Of a stretch of DNA of 20,770 nucleotides, positions 8,601 through 20,109 are shown piece after piece. Origin of the DNA: Reclinomonas americana ATCC 50394 (taxonomy: Eukaryota > Jakobida > Jakobea > Jakobida). Below the pieces are notes generated by a model. It searched no databases and had not been told where the DNA came from. It saw only the letters and a program-made list of their open reading frames with translations. A program made the translations under genes and the position numbers. The stretch is taken from NCBI GenBank assembly GCA_048213135.1, contig AFZH01019792.1, positions 1 to 20,770 of the forward strand. Direction: 5' to 3'. Positions within the stretch are counted from its first letter, which is position 1, and every line of letters begins with the position of its first letter.

Positions 8601-11600
8601 GCCGCAGTGGGAGCGCCGCTCTGGGATACCGCCCAATGCGGGCTGCCCTGACAAGCCTGGCCGAATTTCGGCGCTGGTATTCTCCACCGACGGGCGCACG
8701 CTGATGATCGGTCACGACGACGGGGTTCGGGCCATTTCAGTGGAAACGGGTGAGAAGCAGTGGTCGCTGTCGACCGACAATGGCGTTTTTGCGATGCGCT
8801 GTGTGCCCCCGCTGCAAGGGAACTCGTTGCCTATGACTGCACGCTGTGCTGGATGTTCGATCGGTGATCTGCTTGTTATTGGAGGCGTTGGGAAGGAGAC
8901 GGCTGTGTACTCTACTGGCGTGATGCAGCGCCTGGACGAATGCGAACGGTCCAGCGACAGTGGCAAAGATCTGCTTAAGGTGGCGTTGAAGAAGGCGCGG
9001 CGATTGTTTGCACTCAAGACCGTGGCGCTGTCGACTCTGTTTCACGACATTGATGTGTCAGTGGAGGCGGAGAGGATTGTCGGTGCTGCAGACGATGGGT
9101 GCATCTACGTTTGGTCGCTGTTGACTGGCGACCGTATGCAAACAATCAAGGCACACGACGACATCCTCTCCATCTCCTTCACACCCGACGGTCACTGGAT
9201 TTCCGCTGCTGGCTCCGACGGTCACGTATCGCTCACAGCGACGGGCAGTAGTCAAGTGTATCGGCGGTACGAGGCGCATGTCCTGCCGACCAACACCATC
9301 AAGGGCACCATGGACAGTCGACATGTGATCAGTGGCTCGCAGGATGGTCGCCTGCTGCTATGGCCCATTCCAAGTCTCGACGACATTAGTGACGGCGGGG
9401 CGGTCTCCATCTCCGCTGGTGATGCCATGGCGGTTACACACGACGGTGAGCTGGTGGTGACGGGTGGCCACGGTCCCGGCTCGCTCTGCCATGTTTTCAG
9501 CACGCAGACCGGCGAGCTACTGTGGGACTTTACGCAGACAAGCACACTCTCGAATCGCATGGTGACGGCGTTGGCCATCGCGCCCGACGATCGTGTCGTA
9601 TTCGTCGGCGACAGTGAGGGTGGTGTTCGAGTGTTCGACCTAGAGAATGGAGAACTACTACTGCAGATCGAGGCGCCGCCATCGCTCGACACAGTTCTCT
9701 GTCTGTCGGTGTTCCGCTGCTCACTGCTCGATGCCACTCTCTGCGTGCGGAGCACAGCCAGTTCTGCCGGTATCAGTGCGAGCTTGGTGCAATTCAAGGA
9801 CAGCAGCGATGCCTCGAGCGCCAAGTCGCCAGCTGATCCAGGTCCCCACGCAGTCACTGGTAGCAGCAGCAGCAGCAGCAGTGTCGGTGGCGAGCGTGGC
9901 GGTGACTGGAAAACAAGTCTGTGGCTGGACCCACTGCACGAGATGTTGCCGCACGGCGACTACGTGATGTGCGTGGTGCCGGTGTTTGACGGCACTATGC
10001 TGGTGACAGCAGCACTGGACAATGTGCTCCGCTTTCTAGATCTCTCCGGCAGCGACATGGACGACATGCTGTTGGGCGAGTATAGGCTGGGTGAGAATCA
10101 CCAGGCTGTAGTGTCGTGCGTCGAGGTCGTGGTGCAGACATTTGAGGTGGTACTGGTAATTGGATCGAGTGACGGCTCGGTGACGGTGGTAAGGTACGGC
10201 ATCGATCTCGAATCGTCCATGTCACCTGCGGAGCGCTTCCGACAGCCGCCGTCGTCTGTGCATCGAGAAGCCGGTGTCGGAGTTGCACGGACGCCCATCA
10301 GTGGCATTTGCATGGTGCCGTCGGGTGTGGCGAGTGCTCTGCCGCTCCTGGCCGTCAGCTCCGCCGACGGTGCGGTGCGGTTGCTTTCGTTGGAAAATCG
10401 TCCACGCGTTGAGCGTGGCTTCGTGCGACAAGCCGACTGTGTATCCGGTGTGGTGCCTGCGCCGCTTTCGCCAACGCTCGACGGACGACAGCTGGGCCGT
10501 GTGCTAGTCGGCGGTCGTGACGGTCGACTCTCCTGCTTCGCTGTTGACGATACTCGCGATCACGACTTCCTGCTGCAGTGGGCCGTGGGCGGCACGCCGG
10601 AAGCTGACTTTGGTGCCTGCGTGGTATCGGCGGCGAAGAGTAACGACCCCGAGCGTCTGCACGGGCTGCACCGACTGAGTCCGGGCAGCCTCGTACTTGC
10701 CGAATCGAATATGTTCGAGCTGTTCCAGGTGGCCGTTGGCTGCGGCTACGTTCCGCTCGTCATGCAGCTACTGCGTTCCCAGCCTGGAATGATTGATCGA
10801 CTAACGAAACGCGGTTCAATTGCACACGCGGCCGCTGAGCGCGGGCAGGCGGCCGTGCTGTCTGTCCTTCTGCGACAGGACCACTCGCTGACTCGTCGCA
10901 CGCGCGGCGACACCAGTCTTCTGCCACTTCATACGGCATGCCTGCACGGCCACGCAGTGGCCAGTCGCTTCTTGGGTCTGATGGATCCCGACACGCTGCG
11001 AATCCCCGATTCGAGCGGTCGACTGGCGTTGCACTTGGCGGCGTATTCTGGCTATGCCGAAGCAATTAAGTACCTGCTGGAGCTGGCGCCGGACGCTGTC
11101 ACCATTGCCGACACGAAGAACTGGACTCCACTGCCGCTGGCCTGTCAGTGCGGAAGCGTGGAGGCTGTGCGACTGCTGCTGGAGACCCCCGAGCAGCTGC
11201 GACTGCTGCGCGACCCAGAAGTCTTGGTGGCCTCGCCCGTGATTGTGGCCGCGCAGAACTGTCAGCCGGAAATCATTCGCTTCATTCTCGCCGCGGCGCC
11301 GCACTTGGCGCTGGCTGTCAGTCCATTTAGTGCACTCCCGACGCCGCTGCACGTGGCCGCCTTTAATGGATTCGACGAGTGCGTTGAGGCCATCCTCGAA
11401 GTGCTCGTACGCTTCAACATGGGCGCCGATGCTGGTCAACTGCAAGACTCCAATGGTCTTACGCCGCTTCATTGTGCCGCGAAAGCCAATTCGCCCAAGT
11501 GTGCACTGGCTCTGCTGAACGTCTTCCCGGGCATGCTGTACACGACGGACTATCGCGGCCGCCTACCACTGCACACCGCGTCGGAGGAGAACGCTGTTGC

Positions 11601-14600
11601 GTGCCTGGAAGTGCTGCTGGCAGCCGATCCGGACATGGTTCGCACCGTCGAGCAGCTCAACTGGAGCAGTGCGCACTTGGCGGCTCAGTTCGGCTATTCG
11701 GACGTGGTTCGACTGCTGCTAAAGTACGATCCGTCAATGGCGTTGATGCAGGAGCTCAAGGTTGGAGCGCGTACTAGTGTGTGTTTGTGTGTATGCTATT
11801 CACCAACCTAACTATAATGCAACCGCACTCTCCTGTCGACAGGGCGGCGCCACGTGTCTCGATCTGGCAGCGCAAGGCGGACATCTGGAGTGCGTGCGTG
11901 TGATTGTGGAGGCGTGTCCGGAGGCCAACAAGATCCAGTGTGACGACGGGCGGTGAGTGGCAAGTGACTTTCGCAATGTGTGGCAACTCCCACCGTTCGT
12001 TGACAATCTGTTGTGACAAAGGACGCCTCTCCAAGCGGCGGTGCAAAACGGGCATGCCGACACCGTGCGCTACTTGGCCGAACGATTCCCCGAGTCTCTC
12101 CTCGTGCCGCGCGGTCAATCACAGTCGCTCGGCACCCACGTGGCCGCCCAGAAGGGATATCCGCACGTCATGAGAGTGCTACTGGACTGCAATCCCAGTA
12201 TGGCTTTGTTGCCGAACGCCAAGGGCAGTCTTCCTATCCACTTGGCCGCGGTTACCGACAACGCCGAAGTCATTGAGCTGCTACTTGACCGTGCCCCGGA
12301 AACGGCGATGACTCCGCACCAGCCCAATGACTGGACGCCGCTGCATTTTGCCGCGGAAAAAGGGAATGCACTTGCTGTGAAGGCCATTTTGAGTCGGTGC
12401 CCGGAGGCTGCGCGAGTGCCAGAGGCCAACATGTGGCTTCCTATCCACTTTGCCGCCCAGTGGTGAGTCACCGCTGATCTTGTGTGTTGTTTCTGTTGAT
12501 GGCTCACTTTGTGTCATGCAGCGATTCGCTGGCTTGTGTGGATCTCCTGCGCGCTGCGTACCCTGACTGTGTGCGAGCACGGGCAGACGATGGCTACTGT
12601 GCGCTCCACATTGCAGCACAACGCGGCTTTGTGGCGGTTGCCACCGAGCTGGCACTGCGCGCACCCGAAGTCATCACGCTGGCCGATCGGCAGGGCCGCG
12701 TTCCGCTCAATATGTCACCCGAGCCACTAGCCACCATTTTGCGCAGCCTGATGCCACAAAACAACGCGTCTGCTGTCCGGCCAAAAGCCGGTGGCTCGCA
12801 GCAACAGCTCGAAGCTGCAATTCGTGAAGCCGGTGCGTGAACCTTGTGTGTCATGTCACTTCGGTGCAGTTGCAGTGTGAAGTGACTCACTCGGCTCGGG
12901 TGCCGATGCAGTGGGCAGCGGTGGAGGTGGTCGACTGCCACAAAGTGAGAACCAGCAGGGCAAAGGTGGCTCCGTCGCCGCCATAGTGTCGGCTCTGGCG
13001 AGCGCGGTGGCGACTGCGCCACAACCGGCGGCGAACGACGGCTCGCGTGTCGTAGAGATCGACGACGAATGTCCACTGCATGAAGCTGCGCAGGTTGGCG
13101 ATACCTCTGTGATTCAAGACATGGTGCAGCAGGCGGCACAGCTGTGCGAGATTGCCGATCACCGCGGTTGGCTGGCGGTGCACTTTGCAGCAAGGTTTTT
13201 TGTTGTCGGTTGTGAAAGATGTGCTGTGCTCGGCTTCGCTCACGCATTCCTTCCGGCAGTGCTGGTCACGAAGTGGCACTCATTGTGCTCATCCGCTGCC
13301 GACCGGCAACCGCGCGACACCGCACAAATTCTGGTGTGAATGCATTCTTGTTTGCACGTGCATTCCTTTGCTGACATTACGTGGTGGTGGCGCAGGATCG
13401 ACGCTACTGCACTTGGCATGTGAAAATGGACATCGAAAAGCAGCACTGCTGCTTGCTATTATCGTGCCTGAGACACTGGACGTCAGGGACGCGGACGGAC
13501 GCACGCCAGTGGAAGTGGCACGTCACAGGGGGCACGCACAGCTTGCCGGCGAGCTCCCGAATTCGGCGCAGCTTGCCGGCACGGCGTCAGCTTCCGCTTC
13601 CGTCAATGTGGCACCCTCTCCGTCGCCGTTGCTGTCGTTGCCGTCGTCTTCGCAGTCGGCATTGTCTGCCAACATGCAGCTGCCCGTGCCAGTGGGTGCG
13701 TCCACCACGGTGTGTGTGTCACTCACAGTCGCACAGCCTTGCTGATTTCGATCGATACAGTGGCCGCGTTCGAGCGCGCAATCGTGGCCGGCAAGATCGA
13801 CAAATTCCAGCAGATGCTACAGGAGCACCCGGACTTGGCAGACTGCCGGTTTGCGGGCTTGCGCACGCCACTGATCACCGTCGCCAACATTGGCCATGTG
13901 AGCATGTTGGAGATATTGCTGGAAGGCGCTCCTCCGGAGCGTGTTCGCGGCGTCGAAGAGGACCAGTGGACAGCGCTGCATTTTGCTGCGCAGAATGGCC
14001 ATGACGACACCGTGGAGCGTCTGCTTGCCGAATGGCCCGAAGGCGCTCTAGCGCAGGAGGCACGGGGCGGAACTCCCATTTTTCTCGCTGCGCAGCAGGG
14101 CCACGCAGCGATCCTGCGCATGCTGCTCGCCTGTGCCCCATCTGGCGCTCGTGTTGCCTCGCGAGACGGTCGCCTGCCGATTCATCAGGTATGTATGTGT
14201 TGCATTCTCAACATTATTCGGCGACGCACCTGAGTGTCTTTTATCGATCCTCCCACCAGGCGTGCCAGAGTGGACACGCCGAGTGCGTCTCAATCCTGCT
14301 GGACGCCGACCTCAACACCATTCAGCTGCCCGACAACGCTGGCACATATTGCATTCATTTGTGCGTGTTGGCCGAGCACTGGACGGAGCAGCGATCCGAG
14401 ATATTGCAGTTGTTGTTGGCGTTCGGTGGCATCGAAATGGCGCTGGTGGAGGACGGCGACGGTCATTGTTGTCTGCTGGTAGCCGCTGCTCGCAACCACA
14501 TGGAGGCCATTCGCACGCTGCTGACCATGAACCCTGCACTGGGCGTGCACATGTTTCAAGAGTCTCTCACAATTCTGCACGTGTTGGCACTGCGGCAAGA

Positions 14601-15917
14601 TACGGCGGCTCTGGTACGGTTGGTGTGCGAGCTGTGTCCCGACACTGTGCACGTTCAGGCCGAGCGCTGTCCCGCACATCTGGCCGCCAACAAGGGCAAC
14701 TATGAGGTGCTAGCCGCGCTTCTCGAGTTCGCTCCCCATTATGCACTGGCGATGGATCCGCGCACATGGCTGCCGATCCACCTGGCAGCTCAGCAAGGAT
14801 CTGTGGAGTGTGTTCGACTGCTCGCAGAGTGCAATCCGGCCACCGTGGCCATGGAGGCTGACAATCACGTGCTGCCTGTGACGATTGCTGCCTTGTTGCG
14901 TCACTTTGCTATCGTGGCTTGCTTGAAACAGTCGTCGCTGATGTCGGCCACAGAAAGGGCAATCGAGAAGCGGCGCTTTATTTGGCACGGCTGCAACCTG
15001 AACTGGTGCTTCGGTGCGACTCGGTGCTGCACATGGTTTGTGCATCGCTCCTGTGTCTCTCTATGTGTGTGTATCAGTGCAATGCACTCACGTACCACCA
15101 CATCCGCAACTCTGCGAATACGCGAAGAATGCCGTTGACTTTGCCCGACACGGCAACTTTGCTCTGCTTGCTGGCGAGCTTACAGAAGTCGCACAAGGTG
15201 GCGCGATGCTGAGTGGCATGGGAGAAGGGCTGCCTGTTTCGGAAGACATCGAGGCAAGTGTCAATTGCTACCGCTGAGCTGCTGTGGTTTCTGTTGTTTC
15301 TGATGGACGTTCGCGATCCGCAGGAGTGGGAACGACAGGGTCACGCCGCCATTGATGCTGGCGACTATGCTCAGGCACTCCGCTGCTTCCAGCACGCGTT
15401 GCAGAAACTTGGTGTGTAAGAAGGACCAATTGTTGCAGTGTGCATGCACGCGACAGCCTGAAGTAGTTGCTGCTGCTGCTGCACAGACAAACAACCGTCG
15501 ACGGAGACGGTGGTCAGCCGTACAGTTTCGCTTCGTCTGCGTGCCGCCGAGTGTCAGCTTCGTCGCCAGCGCTTCGCGGCGGCCAAGGCCGAAGCCGAGC
15601 TTATTCTCGAGCGACTGCCGCGTCACGTGGAGGCCGCCATCATTGTCGGCCGCGCGCATCACGGCCAGGGCGATGTCAACGAAGCACTGCTACAATTCGA
15701 TCGCATTCTGCAATGGGACTCCCTGGAAGACCGCCAACGCGACGCTGTATCGTTACGACCTCCTACACCATGAGTGTCGCCTTTGTGTTGCACGAGTGCT
15801 GATCTACATGACCTCGCGCGCAGACAACTTCGTGACAGCATTCGCAGTGCGATAGCGAGTGGTTCTGTTGCCCGGCATCAACCGCCGCATCCTCCTCACG
15901 GACCCTCTTCTCCCTGA
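2602..15917 (+). CDS. Giant NLR-like HEPN-NACHT/WD40/ankyrin/TPR protein
   Basis: A STAND-class NTPase of at least ~3,836 residues from about 26 in-frame exons: 2602-2655, 2727-2918, 2998-3271, 3373-3714, 3798-4175, 4234-5164, 5236-5305, 5386-5574, 5650-5938, 6013-6196, 6271-6449, 6557-6889, 6955-11760, 11843-11952, 12022-12462, 12522-12832, 12912-13194, 13260-13333, 13396-13695, 13761-14188, 14260-14894, 14954-15039, 15078-15253, 15324-15411, 15487-15751, 15824-15917. Counting from 2603, approximate residues are HEPN1 19-287, NACHT1 288-723, HEPN2 747-1027, NACHT2 1028-1540, pentapeptide belt 1541-1602, WD40 1613-2338, ankyrin 2391-3688, TPR 3689-3805. Known NLR logic suggests ligand sensing by the repeats, ATP-driven oligomerisation and HEPN output; this is inferred. 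Less certain: the missing N-terminus, the 5164/5236 join (5178/5238 also works), the unusually short 38-nt intron at 15040, and the TPR fusion. No signal peptide or membrane segment was seen, so probably cytosolic. Confidence 0.8.
2727..3714 (+). other. HEPN domain 1 (DZIP3-like), RNEIVH motif
   Basis: Three exons encode an all-helical segment of about 269 residues. It opens with R-K-L-Q and Leu/Ala-rich helices and closes with IRNEIVHAESIGLTDDQF at about 3400-3453. RNEIVH is an R-N-x3-H motif (Arg codon 3403-3405, His codon 3418-3420), the signature of HEPN nucleases. The following pattern, aspartate then F and a helix, matches the HEPN domain of DZIP3/hRUL138-type proteins, which sits before NACHT domains in many animal NLRs. 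HEPN active sites form between two domains; a second copy lies in the same chain. Catalytic activity is not demonstrated by sequence. Confidence 0.75.
3798..5164 (+). other. NACHT NTPase domain 1 plus helical arm
   Basis: Walker A is GAAGSGKS (codons 3846-3869), preceded by VRTFLANQKAHVMLLF. Walker B is LLLLVDGFDS (4089-4118), and the strand KVIIVCRPEYA after the intron at 4176-4233 is the sensor-1 region. NACHT domains usually carry DGxDE; here the Glu position is Ser, so hydrolysis may be weakened while nucleotide binding is kept. Downstream are helical segments with low-complexity Ser/Pro/Ala sequence around 4885-4970. The domain order matches the second module at 6557 onwards. Confidence 0.8.
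5386..6449 (+). other. HEPN domain 2 (DZIP3-like), RNSVFH motif
   Basis: Exons 5386-5574, 5650-5938, 6013-6196 and 6271-6449 form the second HEPN segment. It parallels domain 1: a basic S-R-K-R-E-L start, a D-W-R/Y junction split by a phase 2 intron, LGYRLPSRVAVRP aligned with IGYRPVKAYATEP, and DIRNSVFHEELSTAEAME with the R-N-x3-H motif (Arg codon 6043-6045, His codon 6058-6060). The motif starts 30 nt into its exon, exactly as in domain 1. One additional phase 1 intron (6197-6270) is absent from the first copy. Confidence 0.75.
6557..8160 (+). other. NACHT NTPase domain 2 plus winged-helix/arm region
   Basis: Walker A is GDGGSGKS (6605-6628), 48 nt into the exon, the same offset as in NACHT 1. 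Walker B is LLLLCDGYDEW near 6811-6846, the canonical NACHT DGxDE. After the intron at 6890-6954 comes KIIITCRSDFADGLV (sensor 1). A Gln/Glu/Ser-rich insert near 7080-7200 is followed by FSPAQIEEYL and helices to about 8150 that fit the winged-helix and arm regions of STAND NTPases. All key residues are present, so this copy looks catalytically competent. Confidence 0.8.
8161..8345 (+). repeat. Pentapeptide-repeat-like belt
   Basis: About 60 residues show the five-residue rhythm typical of pentapeptide repeats: I-L-D-G-I, Y-A-D-L-S, T-A-N-L-Q, R-A-S-L-A, R-S-D-L-R, then F-S-E-A-D and M-T-D-A-K. It sits directly between the NACHT arm and the first WD40 blade and could be a short beta-helix spacer. 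The number of clean repeats is small, so the call is moderate. Confidence 0.55.
8377..10555 (+). repeat. WD40 repeat region, about a dozen blades
   Basis: Repeating blades are visible as SGHNNGDIVMWHLVDG, LSPDGSMLAAGG..HVGVWDL, FSTDGRTLMIGHDDGVRAI, VGAADDGCIYVWSLLTG, FTPDGHWISAAGSDGHVSL, ISGSQDGRLLLWPI, THDGELVVTGGHG, IAPDDRVVFVGDSEGGVRVF, ALDNVLRFLDLSG, IGSSDGSVTVVRYG, VSSADGAVRLLSLEN and VGGRDGRLSCFAVDD. That is roughly twelve to fourteen blades, enough for two seven-bladed propellers. A Ser-rich insert (AGC repeats) lies near 9859-9883. WD40 propellers commonly form the sensor part of STAND proteins. The whole region lies in a single 4.8-kb exon. Confidence 0.85.
10713..13560 (+). repeat. 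Ankyrin repeat block 1
   Basis: About twenty repeats of roughly 33 residues carry the core (T/L)PLHxAAxxG, for example LPLHTACLHGH, LALHLAAYSGY, TPLHVAAFNGF, TPLHCAAKAN, LPLHTASEEN, LPIHLAAVTDN, TPLHFAAEKGN, LPIHFAAQ, ALHIAAQRGF and TLLHLACENGH. Several introns cut within repeats, all with matching phases. The exon at 13260-13333 supplies the second half of one repeat, which would otherwise be lost. The block ends in a cap-like TPVEVARHRGHAQLAGEL. Confidence 0.85.
13561..13695 (+). other. Ser/Pro/Ala-rich linker between ankyrin blocks
   Basis: Low-complexity residues (runs of Ser, Ala, Pro and Val, for example SVNVAPSPSPLLSLPSSS) separate the two ankyrin blocks. There is no fold signature, and it is likely a flexible hinge. 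It remains open and in frame up to the donor at 13696. Confidence 0.6.
13761..15253 (+). repeat. Ankyrin repeat block 2
   Basis: About ten to twelve further repeats: TPLITVANIGH, TALHFAAQNGHD, TPIFLAAQQGH, LPIHQACQSGH, ILHVLALRQD, PAHLAANKGN, LPIHLAAQQGS and LPVTIAALKGN, the last created by splicing the 59-nt intron at 14895-14953. It ends with AVDFARHGNFALLAGEL, very like the end of block 1 (VEVARHRGHAQLAGEL). The intron between 15035 and 15078 is uncertain: a phase-compatible choice is 15040-15077, only 38 nt long; 15036-15127 with a weak GAAG acceptor is an alternative. Confidence 0.8.
15254..15323 (+). other. Probable GC-AG intron
   Basis: The sequence at the exon end is GAG followed by GCAAGT, the classic GC donor context, and CCGCAG at 15318-15323 is a good acceptor. 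The intron is 70 nt, typical here, and joins the ankyrin frame (SEDIE) to the TPR frame (EWERQGH) in phase 0. Without splicing the ankyrin frame stops at TGA 15275-15277. Confidence 0.5.
15303..15917 (+). CDS. TPR tail, or a separate 155-aa TPR gene
   Basis: Exons 15324-15411, 15487-15751 and 15824-15917 encode two clear TPR motifs, GHAAIDAGDYAQALRCFQHA and VGRAHHGQGDVNEALLQFDR, with a helical repeat between them (RLRAAECQLRRQRFAAAKA), then a Pro/His-rich end with TGA at 15915-15917. The last intron uses donor GTTACG at 15752. I favour fusion to the ankyrin part through a GC-AG intron. The alternative is an independent gene starting at the in-frame ATG 15303 (MDVRDPQEWERQ). That start would be only 25 bp after the possible ankyrin stop, which is very tight for two eukaryotic genes. 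TPRs mediate protein contacts and occur as C-terminal sensors in STAND proteins. Confidence 0.55.
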
Positions 15918-16050
15918 ATGCTTTTATGCAATGAACAACGAAGTATGGATTGAGTTGTCTCCTCAGTCGCGTCCTGCCGCTCAACACAATATCGATCAGT
16001 TCTCATTGTTGATTGGTGCGCGCAAGAGTGCTGCGATCCCACTGGACAGC
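15918..16050. other. Intergenic spacer, giant gene to phosphoglucomutase
   Basis: The spacer between the TGA at 15917 and the mutase start is about 200 nt in all. No AATAAA is visible after the giant gene, so its 3' end is not defined. A short plus-strand open frame across 15859-16062 shows no family signature and overlaps the preceding exon in another frame. Confidence 0.5.
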
Positions 16051-16105
16051 CTCCCTCTCTGACTCTCTCTCTCTCTCACTCTCTCTCTCTCTCTCTCTCT
16101 CTCTC
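16051..16105. repeat. (CT)n microsatellite upstream of the mutase start
   Basis: A nearly continuous CT run with short breaks, followed by AAAAAAA and then the start codon at 16122. It lies in the 5' UTR or core promoter of the phosphoglucomutase gene. Confidence 0.9.
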
Positions 16106-16121
16106 AAAAAAAGGATATCAC

Positions 16122-18605
<2,484 letters not shown>

Positions 18606-18698
18606 GCGAGGCAATCCTTCGATCAGCCTGTCTCCCGTGTGTGTTGTTCTGCTCTTGTCGGCCATCGTGTGCCTGCTCGGCCCCCTTCGTTGGCAGTG

Positions 18699-18704
18699 AA
18701 TAAA
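18699..18704 (+). terminator. Polyadenylation signal of the phosphoglucomutase gene
   Basis: AATAAA 94 nt after the TAA at 18603-18605, the expected place for the poly(A) signal. It is also only about 60 nt from the stop of the convergent exonuclease gene, so the two 3' UTRs probably overlap. Confidence 0.75.
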
Positions 18705-18761
18705 AAGGCAGAGGACCCCGACACGCAGCATTCCACTGGCCACCGCCCTCCATTAACACGA

Positions 18762-19970
18762 TCACCGCCGTTTCGTTCCGCCACCCGCACGTTGGCCGCT
18801 CTTCGGTTTCGTCCGTACATGTGACTTCTTCACCATGTTGGCCACCACCACAGGTCCATCTCCGTCGTCGTCGTCGTCGTCGCCATTCTCTACCCGCACC
18901 ACATTCGCCTTTCTCTGCTCCGCTGCCTCTGCGGCCACTTGCTCCTCATCCTCCTCGTCCTCCTCTTCTTCCTCTGCCTCGTCGCCATCGTCGTCATCGT
19001 CATCTTCGTCCTCCTCTACGCCTTGCTTCGACCGTTCCAATCGACGCGTCTTGGCATCTCGCAAACGCTTCTCCCAGACTTTCTGGAACTTCTTGTACAG
19101 ATAGAGTGCAGCACGGGCGTCTTCTGCCGGGTCGTGAGCACTGCCCTTGACTTGGATCTCCACTCCGAGATGAATCTTGGTCAAAATGCGCAGCTTGCGC
19201 GGTCGTCGATTGCGGTTGCGGAACAGATAGAATTTTGCCGTGTCTCTGCGCCGAACGGTGATGAGATGCAGAAGGGAGACAGGCACAGCAAAGGAACTGC
19301 GTGCATGAACTCACCGCGTCAACTGTTTCGGATGTTGCAGCTGCAGGGCCCGGAAATCGTTATGCAAAGCGTGCCCGACCACCACGCGCCCTCGGATCAG
19401 CTTCTGCACATCGCGTTGCACTGCGGTGAACTCGGGTGCTGCGCCACAGAACATCATCAATATCAACATTGACAAGCAGAAGGCTGGAGTGACACGTTGC
19501 ACGCACCGTGAACAAGGTCATCAGCAGTCACACCCGACACCCACGTGCGGTAATCAATGACACGCTGTCGTGTCTTGACAAACGTATCCAACAGCACCTG
19601 CTCACACGCATCAGCATCCACCTTTGCCGCCCACACCGCCACTCGCCTCACGCAACATGCCCATGATAATTGATGACCGTCACGCGCGCCAGTGCCGAGT
19701 ACTCCTTGTCGCCCTCGGCCACTCCCACCATTTCGCAATCGAGTGCCAAAATCTGCGTCACAGGTCAGCTCATACAGACAAGCAGCATGAGTGGTCGAGG
19801 AAGAGGGGGCAGAGGAGGACCTTGGTGACCTCACTGGAGCCGAGTCGAGGTGCCGGAAGCCCTTTCGGCGTCTCCATGAGATCCACGGGCTTGGCAGTCG
19901 GCGCCTTGGCCACCACAGTGCCTTTCTGTGATCGCGTGATGGAGTAAGTATACGCTGTCTCCTGTTTTTG

Positions 19971-20015
<45 letters not shown>

Positions 20016-20072
20016 CTCTTCGCTGTTTACAGTCTCACTGTTGCTCTCAGTCCCCTCGCTGTCGCTCTTCCT

Positions 20073-20109
<37 letters not shown>

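Noticed and set aside
10816-11472. Minus-strand frame of over 200 codons
   Set aside because: Shadow of the ankyrin-coding strand caused by GC-rich codons.
13195-13395. A single long intron between ankyrin exons
   Set aside because: It would delete half an ankyrin repeat. A 74-nt exon at 13260-13333 restores the full repeat and the frame, with good splice sites on both sides.
15859-16062. Short plus-strand open frame after the TPR exons
   Set aside because: Preceded by an in-frame TAG, has no ATG near its beginning and no family signature, and overlaps the last TPR exon in another frame.
18821-19472. Plus-strand open frames rich in Ser, Arg or Leu
   Set aside because: They are antisense readings of the acidic tail and exons 6-7 of the REX4-like gene; the minus strand has all family motifs.
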